A stretch of DNA of 64,000 bases, from NCBI RefSeq assembly GCF_003121625.1, contig NZ_QDDJ01000018.1, forward strand, positions 1 to 64,000. The letters run 5' to 3'. Position 1 is the stretch's first letter, and the number at the start of each line of letters is the position of its first letter. The translations under genes were made by a program, and so were the position numbers. Under the pieces are notes generated by a model that did not search any database, was not told the origin of the DNA, and saw nothing but the letters and a program-made list of their open reading frames with translations. Source of the DNA: Ornithinimicrobium cavernae. Its GTDB lineage: Bacteria; Actinomycetota; Actinomycetes; Actinomycetales; Dermatophilaceae. Below, in pieces: positions 37,598 through 48,661 of the stretch.

Positions 37598-37629
37598 GAT
37601 TGCTCTCTCTCGTCTCTGGTCGGTCCGGC

Positions 37630-38247
37630 TCAGGCCTTGGCGCCGGCGTCGTCGGAGCGCTCGTAGACGTGGTCCACGAAGCCGTACTCCTTGGCCTCCT
37701 GGGCAGTGAACCAGCGGTCGCGGTCGGAGTCCGCCTCGATCTGGTCAACGGACTGCCCGGTGTGCTCGGCGATCAGCGCCGCCATCTCACGCTTGGTGTG
37801 CAGCATCTGCTCGGCCTGGATCTTGATGTCACTGGCCGTGCCGCCGATGCCGCCGGAGGGCTGGTGCATCATCACCTTGGCGTGCGGGGTCGCGTAGCGC
37901 TTGCCCGGTGCACCCGCGGAGAGCAGGAACTGCCCCATCGAGGCCGCCAGGCCCATCGCGACCGTCGCCACGTCGTTGGGGACCCACTGCATCGTGTCGT
38001 AGATCGCCATGCCGGCGCTGACGGAGCCACCCGGGGAGTTGATGTAGAGCCAGATGTCCTTCTCGGAGTCCTCCGCGGCCAGCAGCAGCAGCTGCGCGCA
38101 GATCGCGTTGGCGTTGTCGTCCCGCACGTCCGAGCCGAGGAAGATGATCCGTTCCTTGAGGAGGCGGTTGTAGATCTGGTCGTCCAGTCCGGCCACCGGT
38201 CGTTCGCTGGCCGCGACGATCTCGCTGTTGCTCACCATCTGCTCCAT
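37630..38247 (-). CDS. clpP1: Clp protease proteolytic subunit ClpP1
   Basis: 205 aa. Catalytic Ser in [14 protein letters not shown], His in [10 protein letters not shown], Asp in [34 protein letters not shown] marks the handle region. ATG 38247 is chosen by comparison with ClpP1 N-termini; ATG 38238 is an alternative. The longer frame upstream runs into the repeat region and is rejected. Confidence 0.95.
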   Translation of the reverse strand: MEQMVSNSEIVAASERPVAGLDDQIYNRLLKERIIFLGSDVRDDNANAICAQLLLLAAEDSEKDIWLYINSPGGSVSAGMAIYDTMQWVPNDVATVAMGLAASMGQFLLSAGAPGKRYATPHAKVMMHQPSGGIGGTASDIKIQAEQMLHTKREMAALIAEHTGQSVDQIEADSDRDRWFTAQEAKEYGFVDHVYERSDDAGAKA

Positions 38248-38378
38248 CTCATCGCTGGGGGTCGCGGCCCGGCCGCGTCCTTCGTCAGTGACCCTAACGC
38301 CCGCACTCGACGGGGCACTCCCGCATTCCGTCCGTGTTCGCCCTGAGCGCAGCAGCCCCACCCCGGCCAGACGCTCCC

Positions 38379-38490
38379 GGCTCTGCAGAAGATGTCGCGT
38401 GCGACACCTTGTGCAGAGCCATCGGGACGCTCCGCGCCTTGTGCAGAGCCGTCGTGACGCTCCGCGCCTTCTGCCGAGCCGTCGTGACGC
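38379..38490. repeat. 42-bp palindromic element plus three 30-bp tandem units between clpP1 and tig
   Basis: 38379-38420 folds into one hairpin: outer arms GGCTCTGCA/TGCAGAGCC, then AAG/CTT, then inner arms GTCGC/GCGAC. The same element, at the same 42-nt length, ends the array at 62138-62179. Overlapping it are three 30-bp units at 38401, 38431 and 38461 sharing CGCCTTGTGCAGAGCC. The rest of the 317-bp gap (38248-38564) holds no gene that I can support. Confidence 0.88.
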
Positions 38491-38505
38491 CCTGCGCCCT
38501 GCCCC

Positions 38506-38558
38506 GCACACGCCGACGCGGACTGCCGGAGAACCGGCAGTCCGCGTCGTGCGTGTGC
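38506..38558. terminator. Very long hairpin terminator of tig
   Basis: Inner perfect 16-bp arms CGACGCGGACTGCCGG and CCGGCAGTCCGCGTCG around loop AGAA (38514-38549), extended by outer arms GCACACGC/GCGTGTGC with one bulge. It lies six bases past the tig stop on the minus strand. Confidence 0.88.
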
Positions 38559-38564
38559 AGTGGG

Positions 38565-39986
38565 TCAGGCCTTCTCGGTGGCCTCGACCTCGTCGTCCTC
38601 GACGTCCGGGCTGTCGACGGAGTCGACGCTGTCCACGGAGTCCACACTGTCGACCGAGTCGACGCTGTCCACCGAGTCCGCGGACGCGGCGGAGTCGGCG
38701 TCCTCGTCCTCGTCCTCCTCGCCGGTCTCGATCTCGTTGAGGTCGACGACGTTGCCGTCGGTGTCCTTGACGGTGACGGTCTCGAGCACGCTGGCCAGCG
38801 CCTTGCGGCGACCGACCTCGGCGACCATGCCGGGGACCTGGTTCTGGCTGTCGAGCTGCTGGGCGAACTCGTTGGGGTTCATGCCGTACTGCTGCGCGGC
38901 CATGATCAGGTACTCGACCAGCTCCTCCTGGCCGACCTGGACCTCGTCACGCTCGACCAGGGCGTCCAGCAGCAGCTGCGTGCGGACGGCCTTCTGGGTG
39001 CTCTCGGTGACCTCGGCGCGGTGCACGTCGTCCTCGAGGCGACCCTCGTTCTCCAGGTGGCTGTGCACCTCGGCCTCCACGACGGAGTCCGGCACGGGGA
39101 TGTCGACGAGCTCGAGCATCTGCTCCAGGACCTTGTCGCGGGCCTGGACGCCCTGCTCGAACTTCGCGCCCTGTTCGGACTGCTTGCGCAGGTCCTCCAT
39201 GAGCTCCTCGAAGGTGTCGAACTCCGAGGCGAGCTGGGCGAAGTCGTCGTCCGCCTCGGGCAGCTGGCGCTCCTTGACGGACTGCAGCACGAGGGTGACC
39301 TCGGCGTCCTGACCGGCGCGGTCGCCACCGGCGAGCGGGGCGGTGAACTCGACGGTCTCACCGGCGGTGTGGCCGATCAGGGCCTCGTCCATGCCGGGGA
39401 GCATCGTGCCGGAGCCGATCTCGTAGGAGATGCCCTCGGCGGCGTCGATGTCCTCGCCGTCGATGGTGGCCCGGATGTCCACGGAGGTGAAGTCGCCCTC
39501 CTGGGCGGGACGGTCGACACCGACGAGCGTGCCGAAGCGGGCCCGCAGGTTGTCGAGCCGGGTCTGCACGTCGGCCTCGTCGACCGCAACGGGGTCGACC
39601 TCGACGGTGATGGTGCTGAAGTCGGGCAGCTCGAACGTCGGCACGACGTCGACCTCGGCGTCGAACTTCAGCTGCTGGCCGTCCTCCAGCGGCAGCTCGG
39701 TCATGTTGACCTCGGGCTGCCCCAGCGGCTTGACCTCGTGCTCGGCCAGCGCCTGGGCGTAGTACTCACCCATGGCGTCGTTGACGGCCTCCTGCACGAC
39801 GGCGCCACGGCCGAAGCGCTGGTCGATGATCCGGTTCGGCACCTTGCCGCGCCGGAAGCCCGGGATGTTGACCTGCTGCGCGATGGTCTTGTAGGCCGCA
39901 TCCATCCGGGGTGCGAGCTCCTCGGAGGTGACCTCCACGCTCAGCTTCACCCGGGTCGGGCTCAGGGTCTCGACGGCACTCTTCAC
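38565..39986 (-). CDS. tig: Trigger factor
   Basis: 473 aa ribosome-bound chaperone and prolyl isomerase. The ribosome-docking signature is intact in [11 protein letters not shown]; the FKBP domain lies around residues 155-245 ([15 protein letters not shown] region), followed by the helical chaperone arms. GTG 39986 has GGAG nine bases upstream. The C-terminus ends in an acidic tail with six to seven DSV repeats ([12 protein letters not shown]...), a low-complexity extension unlike the short tails of most trigger factors. First gene before clpP1-clpP2. Confidence 0.94.
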   Translation of the reverse strand: MKSAVETLSPTRVKLSVEVTSEELAPRMDAAYKTIAQQVNIPGFRRGKVPNRIIDQRFGRGAVVQEAVNDAMGEYYAQALAEHEVKPLGQPEVNMTELPLEDGQQLKFDAEVDVVPTFELPDFSTITVEVDPVAVDEADVQTRLDNLRARFGTLVGVDRPAQEGDFTSVDIRATIDGEDIDAAEGISYEIGSGTMLPGMDEALIGHTAGETVEFTAPLAGGDRAGQDAEVTLVLQSVKERQLPEADDDFAQLASEFDTFEELMEDLRKQSEQGAKFEQGVQARDKVLEQMLELVDIPVPDSVVEAEVHSHLENEGRLEDDVHRAEVTESTQKAVRTQLLLDALVERDEVQVGQEELVEYLIMAAQQYGMNPNEFAQQLDSQNQVPGMVAEVGRRKALASVLETVTVKDTDGNVVDLNEIETGEEDEDEDADSAASADSVDSVDSVDSVDSVDSVDSVDSPDVEDDEVEATEKA

Positions 39987-40140
39987 TCTGCGGCACTCCA
40001 GAATCTGGTCGTTGGCGTTCGGGATCCGTGGGTGCTCCCACCGGACCGCAGCAACGCGCCGGTTCGGTCCGGCATACTCCTCGCGGTCGGCGCCGGCAAC
40101 AGGGCAGCCGGACATCCACAGATCGCCCCATGGTAAGGGG

Positions 40141-40214
40141 TCGGGGTAGCCGGATTCGAACCGGCGGCCTTCCGCTCCCAAAGCGGACGCGCTACCAAGC
40201 TGCGCCATACCCCG
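40141..40214 (-). tRNA. tRNA-Pro (anticodon TGG)
   Basis: 74 nt. Acceptor arms CGGGGTA/TACCCCG, anticodon loop TTTGGGA with TGG at 34-36, T-arm GGTTCGAATCC. The CCA end is not encoded. It lies upstream of tig on the same strand. Confidence 0.95.
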
Positions 40215-40303
40215 CGCTCACCCGGTGCCGGAGGTCGTTTCCGACTCGGCACGGGTGGGCAGTACAGTAGTCCCTCGCTGGCCGGTCTCCGCACTGGCCG
40301 CAC

Positions 40304-40377
40304 GCGGGTGTAGCTCAATGGTAGAGCCCCAGTCTTCCAAACTGGTTACGCGAGTTCGATTCTCGTCACCCGCTCCA
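40304..40377 (+). tRNA. tRNA-Gly (anticodon TCC)
   Basis: Acceptor arms GCGGGTG/CACCCGC, D-arm TAGCTCAATGGTAGAGC, anticodon loop CTTCCAA with TCC, T-arm GAGTTCGATTCTC. The 3' CCA is encoded (40375-40377), unlike the neighbouring tRNA-Pro. Confidence 0.95.
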
Positions 40378-40447
40378 CAGGCCGGCCGTATGCCGTGACG
40401 CACCGGATCGGCCCCTCACCAGGGTCCCGGGACGGGCTCCCCGCGAC

Positions 40448-41020
40448 TCAGGCGACGAGCAGCAGCGAGAGCGCCGCGGTGTCGGCGTCGCCCTGCGGGT
40501 CCACCCACGACTTGGTCGTCAGGCGGGTGATGGTGCCCTCGCGGTCCACCTCCGCCCAGGCGGCGCGGTGGTCGAGCCCGAGGTCCGGGACACCGGGCAG
40601 CAGGATGCACCCGGAGGCGGTCTCGTACTCCGGGACCGAGCTCAGCGTGCTGGCCGGCGGGTGGAGCACGGCGAGGCCGGGCGGGGGATGGTCGGCGAAC
40701 TGCCCCGGCTCCAGGTGGTGCTCCCCCAGGAGCTGGCCCTCGGCGAGCACGAGCCCGATGGCATCCGCCAGCAGGTCCCCACCGCCACCGACCGCGCCCA
40801 CCTCGTCCGTCTCGCGGTCAGGCACCTCCTCGACGACGCGGAACACCGTGCTGCCCCGCGGCAGCATGCCCGGGACGGCAGCCATCTGCACCGCCAGGAC
40901 GAGGAAGCGGGACCACTCCACCGGGTCCTGCGGCCAGCGACGCAGCAGCAGGAAACCGGAGAGGCAGCCGCCCTTGTGCAGCGGCGCGACCTCGACCGGT
41001 GGGAGCCCATGGTTCGTCAT
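40448..41020 (-). CDS. Hypothetical protein
   Basis: 190 aa soluble protein; I do not recognise a family. It has a hydrophobic N-terminal stretch (SRFLVLAVQMAAVPG), a glycine-rich turn AVGGGGDLLADAIG and an acidic middle. The ribosome binding site is strong (AGGAGGACGTC before ATG), so it is very likely translated. Divergent from the SIMPL-domain gene with a 94-bp spacer. Confidence 0.75.
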   Translation of the reverse strand: MTNHGLPPVEVAPLHKGGCLSGFLLLRRWPQDPVEWSRFLVLAVQMAAVPGMLPRGSTVFRVVEEVPDRETDEVGAVGGGGDLLADAIGLVLAEGQLLGEHHLEPGQFADHPPPGLAVLHPPASTLSSVPEYETASGCILLPGVPDLGLDHRAAWAEVDREGTITRLTTKSWVDPQGDADTAALSLLLVA

Positions 41021-41114
41021 GACGTCCTCCTGCCCGTGCCCTGGAGCACCCTGTCACCTCCAGAATGCCACGTCAGGGGCGTTCCGGGGGCGTTCTGGCG
41101 CGTACCATCTCGCC

Positions 41115-41732
41115 ATGACGGACACCATCGAGGTCACCGGCAGCGGCCAGGCCGCGGGCACCCCCGACCTGGTCGTGCTCGACCTGCGGATCCAGGCCGA
41201 GCGCGACACCGTCGCCGCGAGCCTGCGCGCAGTCGCCGAGGCGGTGCGCGCGGTCGTGGAGCGCACCGCCGCCCACCGCTCCGGCTCCGTCCCGGCGCCA
41301 CGGACCCAGGGGCTGAGCCTGTTCACCCGGCACGACCGCGGGGGGCAGCGGGTCGTGGGCTACACCGCCTCCCAGCAGCTGCGGCTCAGCCTGCCGGGCA
41401 CCGACCTGGCGGGCGAGGTCGTGAGCGTGCTGTCGGAGGCCGCCGGTGACGCGCTGGGCATCGACGGGCTCACCCTCTCCGTGGCCGACCAGGCCGACCT
41501 GCACGCCCGCGCCCGGGAGGCGGCCTTCGCGGATGCCCGCGCACGCGCCGAGCAGTATGCCGCGCTGGCGGAGCGGACGCTGGGAGCGGTCCGTGGCGTC
41601 CGAGACGTGCCGGACGCCGAGGGGCCGGTCCCGAGACCGGCCCGGGCCGCGTTCGCAGAGGCCTCGATGCCGGTCGAGGCGGGCGAGCACACCGTGGCGG
41701 CCCGGGTGACCGTCAGCTGGGAGCTCCGCTGA
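41115..41732 (+). CDS. SIMPL (DUF541) domain protein
   Basis: 205 aa. Typical features are the opening IEVTGSGQAAGTPDLVVLDL, central VVGYTASQQLRLSLP and the late AREAAFADARARAEQYAAL helix. Proteins of this family are usually periplasmic and linked to oxidative stress; this one lacks a signal peptide, so it is probably cytosolic. The longer frame from 40395 is not supported. Confidence 0.85.
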   Translation: MTDTIEVTGSGQAAGTPDLVVLDLRIQAERDTVAASLRAVAEAVRAVVERTAAHRSGSVPAPRTQGLSLFTRHDRGGQRVVGYTASQQLRLSLPGTDLAGEVVSVLSEAAGDALGIDGLTLSVADQADLHARAREAAFADARARAEQYAALAERTLGAVRGVRDVPDAEGPVPRPARAAFAEASMPVEAGEHTVAARVTVSWELR

Positions 41733-41821
41733 CACTGCGGTCGACAGCCGGGCCCGTGTGTGCCACGTTTGGAGGCGTCAGGCCGACCGAGGTCGGCACA
41801 GGAACACGGAAGGATGACTTC

Positions 41822-42061
41822 ATGGGGTTCATGGACAAGGTGACCGGCGCCGCGGACGACCACAAGGACAAGGTGGGCGACCTCGTCGACGAGCACGGTG
41901 ACAAGATCGACCAGGGCATCGAGCAGGGCGGTGACTTCGTCGACGACAAGACCGGTGGCAAGTACTCCGACCAGGTCGACCAGGGCCAGGAGAAGTTGGG
42001 TGACGCGGTCGAGGGTTTCGGGGGCGGCAGCGCCGAGGGTGAGGGCGATCCCCCAGCCTGA
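41822..42061 (+). CDS. Rv0909/MT0933-type antitoxin-like small protein, copy 1
   Basis: 79 aa, highly acidic and Gly-rich. Shares MDKVTGAADDHKDKV, DEHGDKIDQGIEQGG and VDDKTGGKYSDQVDQGQEKL with the next gene and with the small proteins annotated as MT0933-like antitoxins. No toxin gene is adjacent, so a structural or stress-related (CsbD-like) role is as plausible as an antitoxin. ATG 41822. Confidence 0.8.
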   Translation: MGFMDKVTGAADDHKDKVGDLVDEHGDKIDQGIEQGGDFVDDKTGGKYSDQVDQGQEKLGDAVEGFGGGSAEGEGDPPA

Positions 42062-42251
42062 GTCACCACACGGCATACGGGCAGCACCTGGCACACGCGG
42101 CCGGGGGCTGTTTCGCGTCCAGAGCCGAAACCGTTGGGCAGGAGAGCAACTGCCCCACGGTCAGCGCACTCGACAAGTGCCCCCGTCGGGGTGCAGGGTG
42201 TGGGGGTCAGGCCGGTCCTCGCGCCGGCACCAAGAACGGGAGGAACCCCGA

Positions 42252-42575
42252 ATGGGTCTCATGGACAAGATCACCGGTGCTTTCGAGAAGAACAAGGACA
42301 AGATCACGGACGCGGTGGACCAGCACGGAGACAAGATCGAACAGGGCCTCGAGCGGGCCGGAGAGTTCATTGACGACAAGACCGGCGGCAAGTACTCCGA
42401 CCAGATCGACCAGGGCCAGGAGAAGCTGAAGGGCGGCCTCGACAGCCTGGACGGCACGGCCGACGACTTCGGCGCGGAGCCGGGGGCCGAGACCCCCACC
42501 ACGGACGCGCCCACCGACGCGGCCACCACCGACGGCACCCTCGACACCAACCTTCCCCCGGCCCCACAGGGCTGA
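42252..42575 (+). CDS. Rv0909/MT0933-type antitoxin-like small protein, copy 2
   Basis: 107 aa paralogue of the gene 190 bases upstream: MDKITGAFEKNKDKITDAV, DQHGDKIEQGLERAG and IDDKTGGKYSDQIDQGQEKL line up one to one, then a longer Thr/Asp/Ala tail (TTDAPTDAATTDG). GGGAGGAAC precedes ATG 42252. A strong hairpin terminator follows. A tandem duplication followed by divergence of the tails. Confidence 0.82.
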   Translation: MGLMDKITGAFEKNKDKITDAVDQHGDKIEQGLERAGEFIDDKTGGKYSDQIDQGQEKLKGGLDSLDGTADDFGAEPGAETPTTDAPTDAATTDGTLDTNLPPAPQG

Positions 42576-42590
42576 GACAGGTCGACACGA

Positions 42591-42621
42591 CGGAGCCCCC
42601 GGGGAGGTCCCGGGGGCTCCG
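42591..42621 (+). terminator. Intrinsic-type terminator after the small paralogue pair
   Basis: Perfect 13-bp arms CGGAGCCCCCGGG and CCCGGGGGCTCCG around loop GAGGT, 16 bases past the stop, followed by TGTGT. Confidence 0.85.
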
Positions 42622-42652
42622 TGTGTCAGGCCGCGGCTCGGCAGGCCGGCCC

Positions 42653-43120
42653 TCAGGGCACGTCGGGCAGGGCGCCGTCCACCTCGTAGGCCGCCATCAT
42701 GTCGATCCGCCGCTGGTGCCGCTCGGCGCCGCTGAACTCGGTCGTCAGGAAGGTGCGCACGATCTCCTTGGCCTCCTCGACGGAGTGCATCCGCGCGCCG
42801 ATCGAGAGGACCTGCGCGTCATTGTGCTCCCGTGCGAGCTGGGCCAGCTCGGGCCGGTAGCAGAGGGCGGCACGGATGCCGGTGACCTTGTTGGCCGCGA
42901 TCTGCTCACCGTTGCCGGAGCCGCCGAGCACGATGCCGAGCGAGCCGAGGTCGTCAGCCACCGCCTCGGCCGCCCGCAGCACGAACACGGGGTAGTCGTC
43001 CAGCTCGTCATAGGTCACCGGCCCGTGGTCGATGACCTCGTGCCCCTCCTCGCCCAGCCACCGGACGAGCTCGCGCTGCAGGTCGTAGGCGGCGTGGTCG
43101 CCACCGATGTGAATGCGCAT
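42653..43120 (-). CDS. rpiB: Ribose-5-phosphate isomerase B
   Basis: 155 aa enzyme of the pentose phosphate pathway interconverting ribose 5-phosphate and ribulose 5-phosphate. MRIHIGGDHAAYDLQ, GIVLGGSGNGEQIAANKV and the C-terminal RHQRRIDMMAAYE are those of actinobacterial RpiB. The anion-hole GSGNG and the catalytic region ALCYRPELAQLAREHNDA are present. ATG 43120 with GAGGAGAG upstream. It follows the DsbA-like gene by 11 bases, an order also known in mycobacteria. Confidence 0.94.
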   Translation of the reverse strand: MRIHIGGDHAAYDLQRELVRWLGEEGHEVIDHGPVTYDELDDYPVFVLRAAEAVADDLGSLGIVLGGSGNGEQIAANKVTGIRAALCYRPELAQLAREHNDAQVLSIGARMHSVEEAKEIVRTFLTTEFSGAERHQRRIDMMAAYEVDGALPDVP

Positions 43121-43131
43121 CTGGTCTCTCC

Positions 43132-43791
43132 TCAGCTGAAGTCGGGGCTGGCGTCGCGGGTCCGCTTGAGCTCGTAGAAGCCCGGCGTGCCGGCGACCAG
43201 CACGCACCCGTCCCAGAGCCGGCCGGCGGCCTCACCCTTGGGCGCCGGGGTGACGACCGGGCCGAAGAAGCTCACGCCGTTGACCGAGACCACAGGAGTG
43301 CCGACGTCGTCGCCGACCAGGCTGATCGCCCGCTCGTGGCTGGCACGCACATCGGCGTCCTGCTCCTCGGTGTCGGCATGGCGGGCGAGGTCGACGGGCA
43401 GGCCGACCTCCTCCAGGGCCTCCGCGATGACCGTGGCCAGGTCCTCGGAGCCGCGACCCTCGGTGTGGATCCGACGGCCGAGCGCGTCATACAGCGCCTT
43501 GCGGGTCGTGTTGCCACCGTCCTCGCCCGGGTGCTCCTTGGCCGCCGCGATGACCACGCGCACCGTCGCCCACGCCCGGTCCATCAGCGCGGCGTAGTCC
43601 TCGGGGAGGTCCCGGCCCTGGTTGAGGACCGACAGGCTCATCACCGACCAGGTGATGTCCAGGTCACGGACCTGCTGGGCCTCCATCAGCCAGCGGGACG
43701 TCATCCAGGCCCAGGGGCAGACCGGGTCGAACCACATCTCGGCCGCCGTGCGGCTGCCGGGTTCGTGAGTGCTCGATGTCGGGGTGCTCAT
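43132..43791 (-). CDS. DsbA-family mycothiol-linked oxidoreductase (Rv2466c-like)
   Basis: 219 aa thioredoxin-fold protein. WFDPVCPWAWMTSRW at residues 20-34 corresponds to the CPWC active site of the mycobacterial mycothiol-dependent reductase, but here the second Cys is Ala (CPWA), so it must act by a single-cysteine mechanism or with mycothiol. The cis-Pro loop is DDVGTPVVSVNGVSFFGPV. ATG 43791; divergent from pepN. Role probably in peroxide or thiol stress. Confidence 0.87.
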   Translation of the reverse strand: MSTPTSSTHEPGSRTAAEMWFDPVCPWAWMTSRWLMEAQQVRDLDITWSVMSLSVLNQGRDLPEDYAALMDRAWATVRVVIAAAKEHPGEDGGNTTRKALYDALGRRIHTEGRGSEDLATVIAEALEEVGLPVDLARHADTEEQDADVRASHERAISLVGDDVGTPVVSVNGVSFFGPVVTPAPKGEAAGRLWDGCVLVAGTPGFYELKRTRDASPDFS

Positions 43792-43858
43792 GGCACCATC
43801 GTTGCACCAGACTGCGACACCCATCGCCCCGACCCCGACCACGCACAGGAGCCACCGC

Positions 43859-46444
<2,586 letters not shown>

Positions 46445-46455
46445 CCAGCCCGGGC

Positions 46456-48597
46456 TCAGGCCTCGCGTGACACCGTCCGCGCGAGCCGCCGGGCCGAGCG
46501 CCAGGCGAACAGCTCCTCGAGCAGCACCGGCCGGCCCTCGGTGCCGGCGAGGGGTACCCGCCAGTTCGGGTACTCCTCGTCGGTGCCGGGCTGGTTGATG
46601 ATCCGGGTGTCCTGGGCGAGGTCGCTGACCGACACCCCGATGAGCGCGGAGCGGGTGAAGCCGAGGAACCGGTGCAGCGCCTCGACCTGCTCGGCGGTCC
46701 CTGCGCCCGGGCGCAGCAGCCCGCGCCGGCGCAGGTCGGCGAGCACCTCCTCACGCGCGGTCCGGTCGGCGGCCCGCTCCTCCTCCAGCGACCGGTCTAG
46801 GAGGCCGAGGGAGTGGCGCAGGTCGATGTGCACGCCCTGCAGGTAGCCCGCCGTCGGCGGCAGGTCGTGGGTGGTGACCGTGGCCAGGCAGAGCTTGCGG
46901 TAGCTCTCCGGTGGGAGCAGCCCGCCGTCGCCGTCGTAGTCCCGCTCGAACCAGAGGATCGAGGTCCCGAGGATGCCGCTGTCGGCGAGGTAGTCGCGCA
47001 CCCACGGCTCGACGGTGCCCAGGTCCTCCCCCACGACGACGGCGCCCGCCCGGTGGGCCTCGAGCATCAGGATGCCGACCATCGCCTCGTGGTCGTAGCG
47101 CACATAGGTCCCCAGCCGCGGCTCCTGCCCCTCCGGGATCCACCACAGCCGGAACAGCCCGATCACGTGGTCGACGCGCAGGCCCCCGGCATCGCGCAGG
47201 ACCGCCCGGATCATGTCGCGGTAGGGCGCGTAGCCCAGCTCCGCGAGCCGGTCCGGGCGCCACGGCGGCTGGGACCAGTCCTGGCCGAGCTGGTTGTACT
47301 GGTCGGCGGGCGCCCCGACGGTGACACCGCGCGCCAGGGCGTCGCCCAGCGCCCAGGTGTCGGCGCCGTGCGGGTGCACGCCGACGGCCAGGTCGTGCAC
47401 TACGCCCAGCCGCATGCCGGTCTCGGTGACCTCGCGCTGCACCGCAGCGAGCTGTTCGGCGAGGATCCACTGCAGCCAGCACTGGAACTCGATCTCCGCG
47501 GAGTGCTCCTGGCGGAAGCTGTCGACGGCCGCGCCGCGCGCGTCGCGCAGCTCCTCCGGCCACTCGCGCCAGTCGGGCCCGTGCACGCCGAACAGCACCG
47601 CCCAGGTGGCGTAGTCCACCAGCCCCTGGCCCTCGCGCTCGACGAACGCATGGAACGACCGCTCGCGGCGCACCGAACGACCCTGCCGGAAGACCATCCG
47701 CAGCGCCGCCTCCTTGGCGGCCCAGACGGCGTCGCGCTCCAGGAAGTCCAGGTCGTTGAAGCGCTGGGCGTCGTCGGCGTGCCACTCGACCAGCTGGCGC
47801 TCGGCGGCCGACAGGTAGGCCACCTCGGGCACGTCCTCGACGCGGATGTAGAGCGGGTTGACGAAGCGCCGCGTGGTCGGCAGGTAGGGCGAGGGCTCCA
47901 TCGGCGCCGACGGCTCCGCGGCGTGCAGGGGGTTGACCAGCACGAAGTCGGCGCCGAGGCCGGCCGCCCAGGCGCCGAGGTCGGCGAGGTCGGCCAGGTC
48001 GCCGGTGCCCCACGAGCGGCGCGAGCGCATCGCGTAGAGCTGGGTCATCACACCCCACGCCTGGTCGCCGTCCCCCTGCAGGAAGTCCGGCAGCTCGAGC
48101 CGGGCAGGGGCGACCACCAGCGGCATCGTGGGGGAGTCGGCCTCCCGGGCACCGGACTGTGTCCGCACCTCGACCCGGTGCCACCCCAGGGGAAGGGAGT
48201 CCGGCAGCCGCACCTCGAACTGGCTGAGCGGCATACCGTCGACCTCGCGCTCCACCGTCCCGCGGTCGTGCGCCACCTCCAGCACCCCACCGCCCTCGAG
48301 GACGACGCGGGCGGTGAACTCGCTCCCCGTCGGGAGGTGGACCGGGAGCCGGTGGGCCCGACCGGCGCGGATGACCCTGACCGGCGGCAGGACCCGGCGC
48401 CACGGTGCCTCCCGCAGGTCGGCCAGGCCCGCACGCACCTGCTCCTCGTCGGCGGCCGGCACCCCCAGCGCCTCCAGCACCGCGCGGATCGTCGACTCCT
48501 CCACGTCGCGGTGGTTCCCCTGCCAGTCCCAGAACTCGGTCGCCACCCCGTGCCCCTGGGCGAGCTCGACGAGCCGGGCGGGAAGAGCAGATGTCAC
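46456..48597 (-). CDS. malQ: 4-alpha-glucanotransferase (amylomaltase)
   Basis: 713 aa GH77 enzyme that rearranges alpha-1,4 glucans. N-terminal actinobacterial extension (about 180 residues), then QLYAMRSRRSWGTGDLADL, the nucleophile region GLRVDHVIGLFRLWWIP, the acid/base VVGEDLGTVEPWV and TVTTHDLPPTAGYL. GTG 48597 with GAGAGG upstream. It converges with pepN (11-bp gap) and is divergent from the MscS channel. Works with the alpha-glucosidase at 60 kb in maltodextrin use (inference). Confidence 0.93.
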   Translation of the reverse strand: MTSALPARLVELAQGHGVATEFWDWQGNHRDVEESTIRAVLEALGVPAADEEQVRAGLADLREAPWRRVLPPVRVIRAGRAHRLPVHLPTGSEFTARVVLEGGGVLEVAHDRGTVEREVDGMPLSQFEVRLPDSLPLGWHRVEVRTQSGAREADSPTMPLVVAPARLELPDFLQGDGDQAWGVMTQLYAMRSRRSWGTGDLADLADLGAWAAGLGADFVLVNPLHAAEPSAPMEPSPYLPTTRRFVNPLYIRVEDVPEVAYLSAAERQLVEWHADDAQRFNDLDFLERDAVWAAKEAALRMVFRQGRSVRRERSFHAFVEREGQGLVDYATWAVLFGVHGPDWREWPEELRDARGAAVDSFRQEHSAEIEFQCWLQWILAEQLAAVQREVTETGMRLGVVHDLAVGVHPHGADTWALGDALARGVTVGAPADQYNQLGQDWSQPPWRPDRLAELGYAPYRDMIRAVLRDAGGLRVDHVIGLFRLWWIPEGQEPRLGTYVRYDHEAMVGILMLEAHRAGAVVVGEDLGTVEPWVRDYLADSGILGTSILWFERDYDGDGGLLPPESYRKLCLATVTTHDLPPTAGYLQGVHIDLRHSLGLLDRSLEEERAADRTAREEVLADLRRRGLLRPGAGTAEQVEALHRFLGFTRSALIGVSVSDLAQDTRIINQPGTDEEYPNWRVPLAGTEGRPVLLEELFAWRSARRLARTVSREA

Positions 48598-48661
48598 TGT
48601 GGGCCTCTCGGGTCGGTCTGGGGTGTGCCCGGCCAGTCTGCCAGCCGGCCGGGTCGGGTGA

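Noticed and set aside
41822-42575. A toxin-antitoxin locus
   Set aside because: Both genes are paralogues of each other and no toxin-like gene is adjacent; the neighbours are a SIMPL protein and rpiB.
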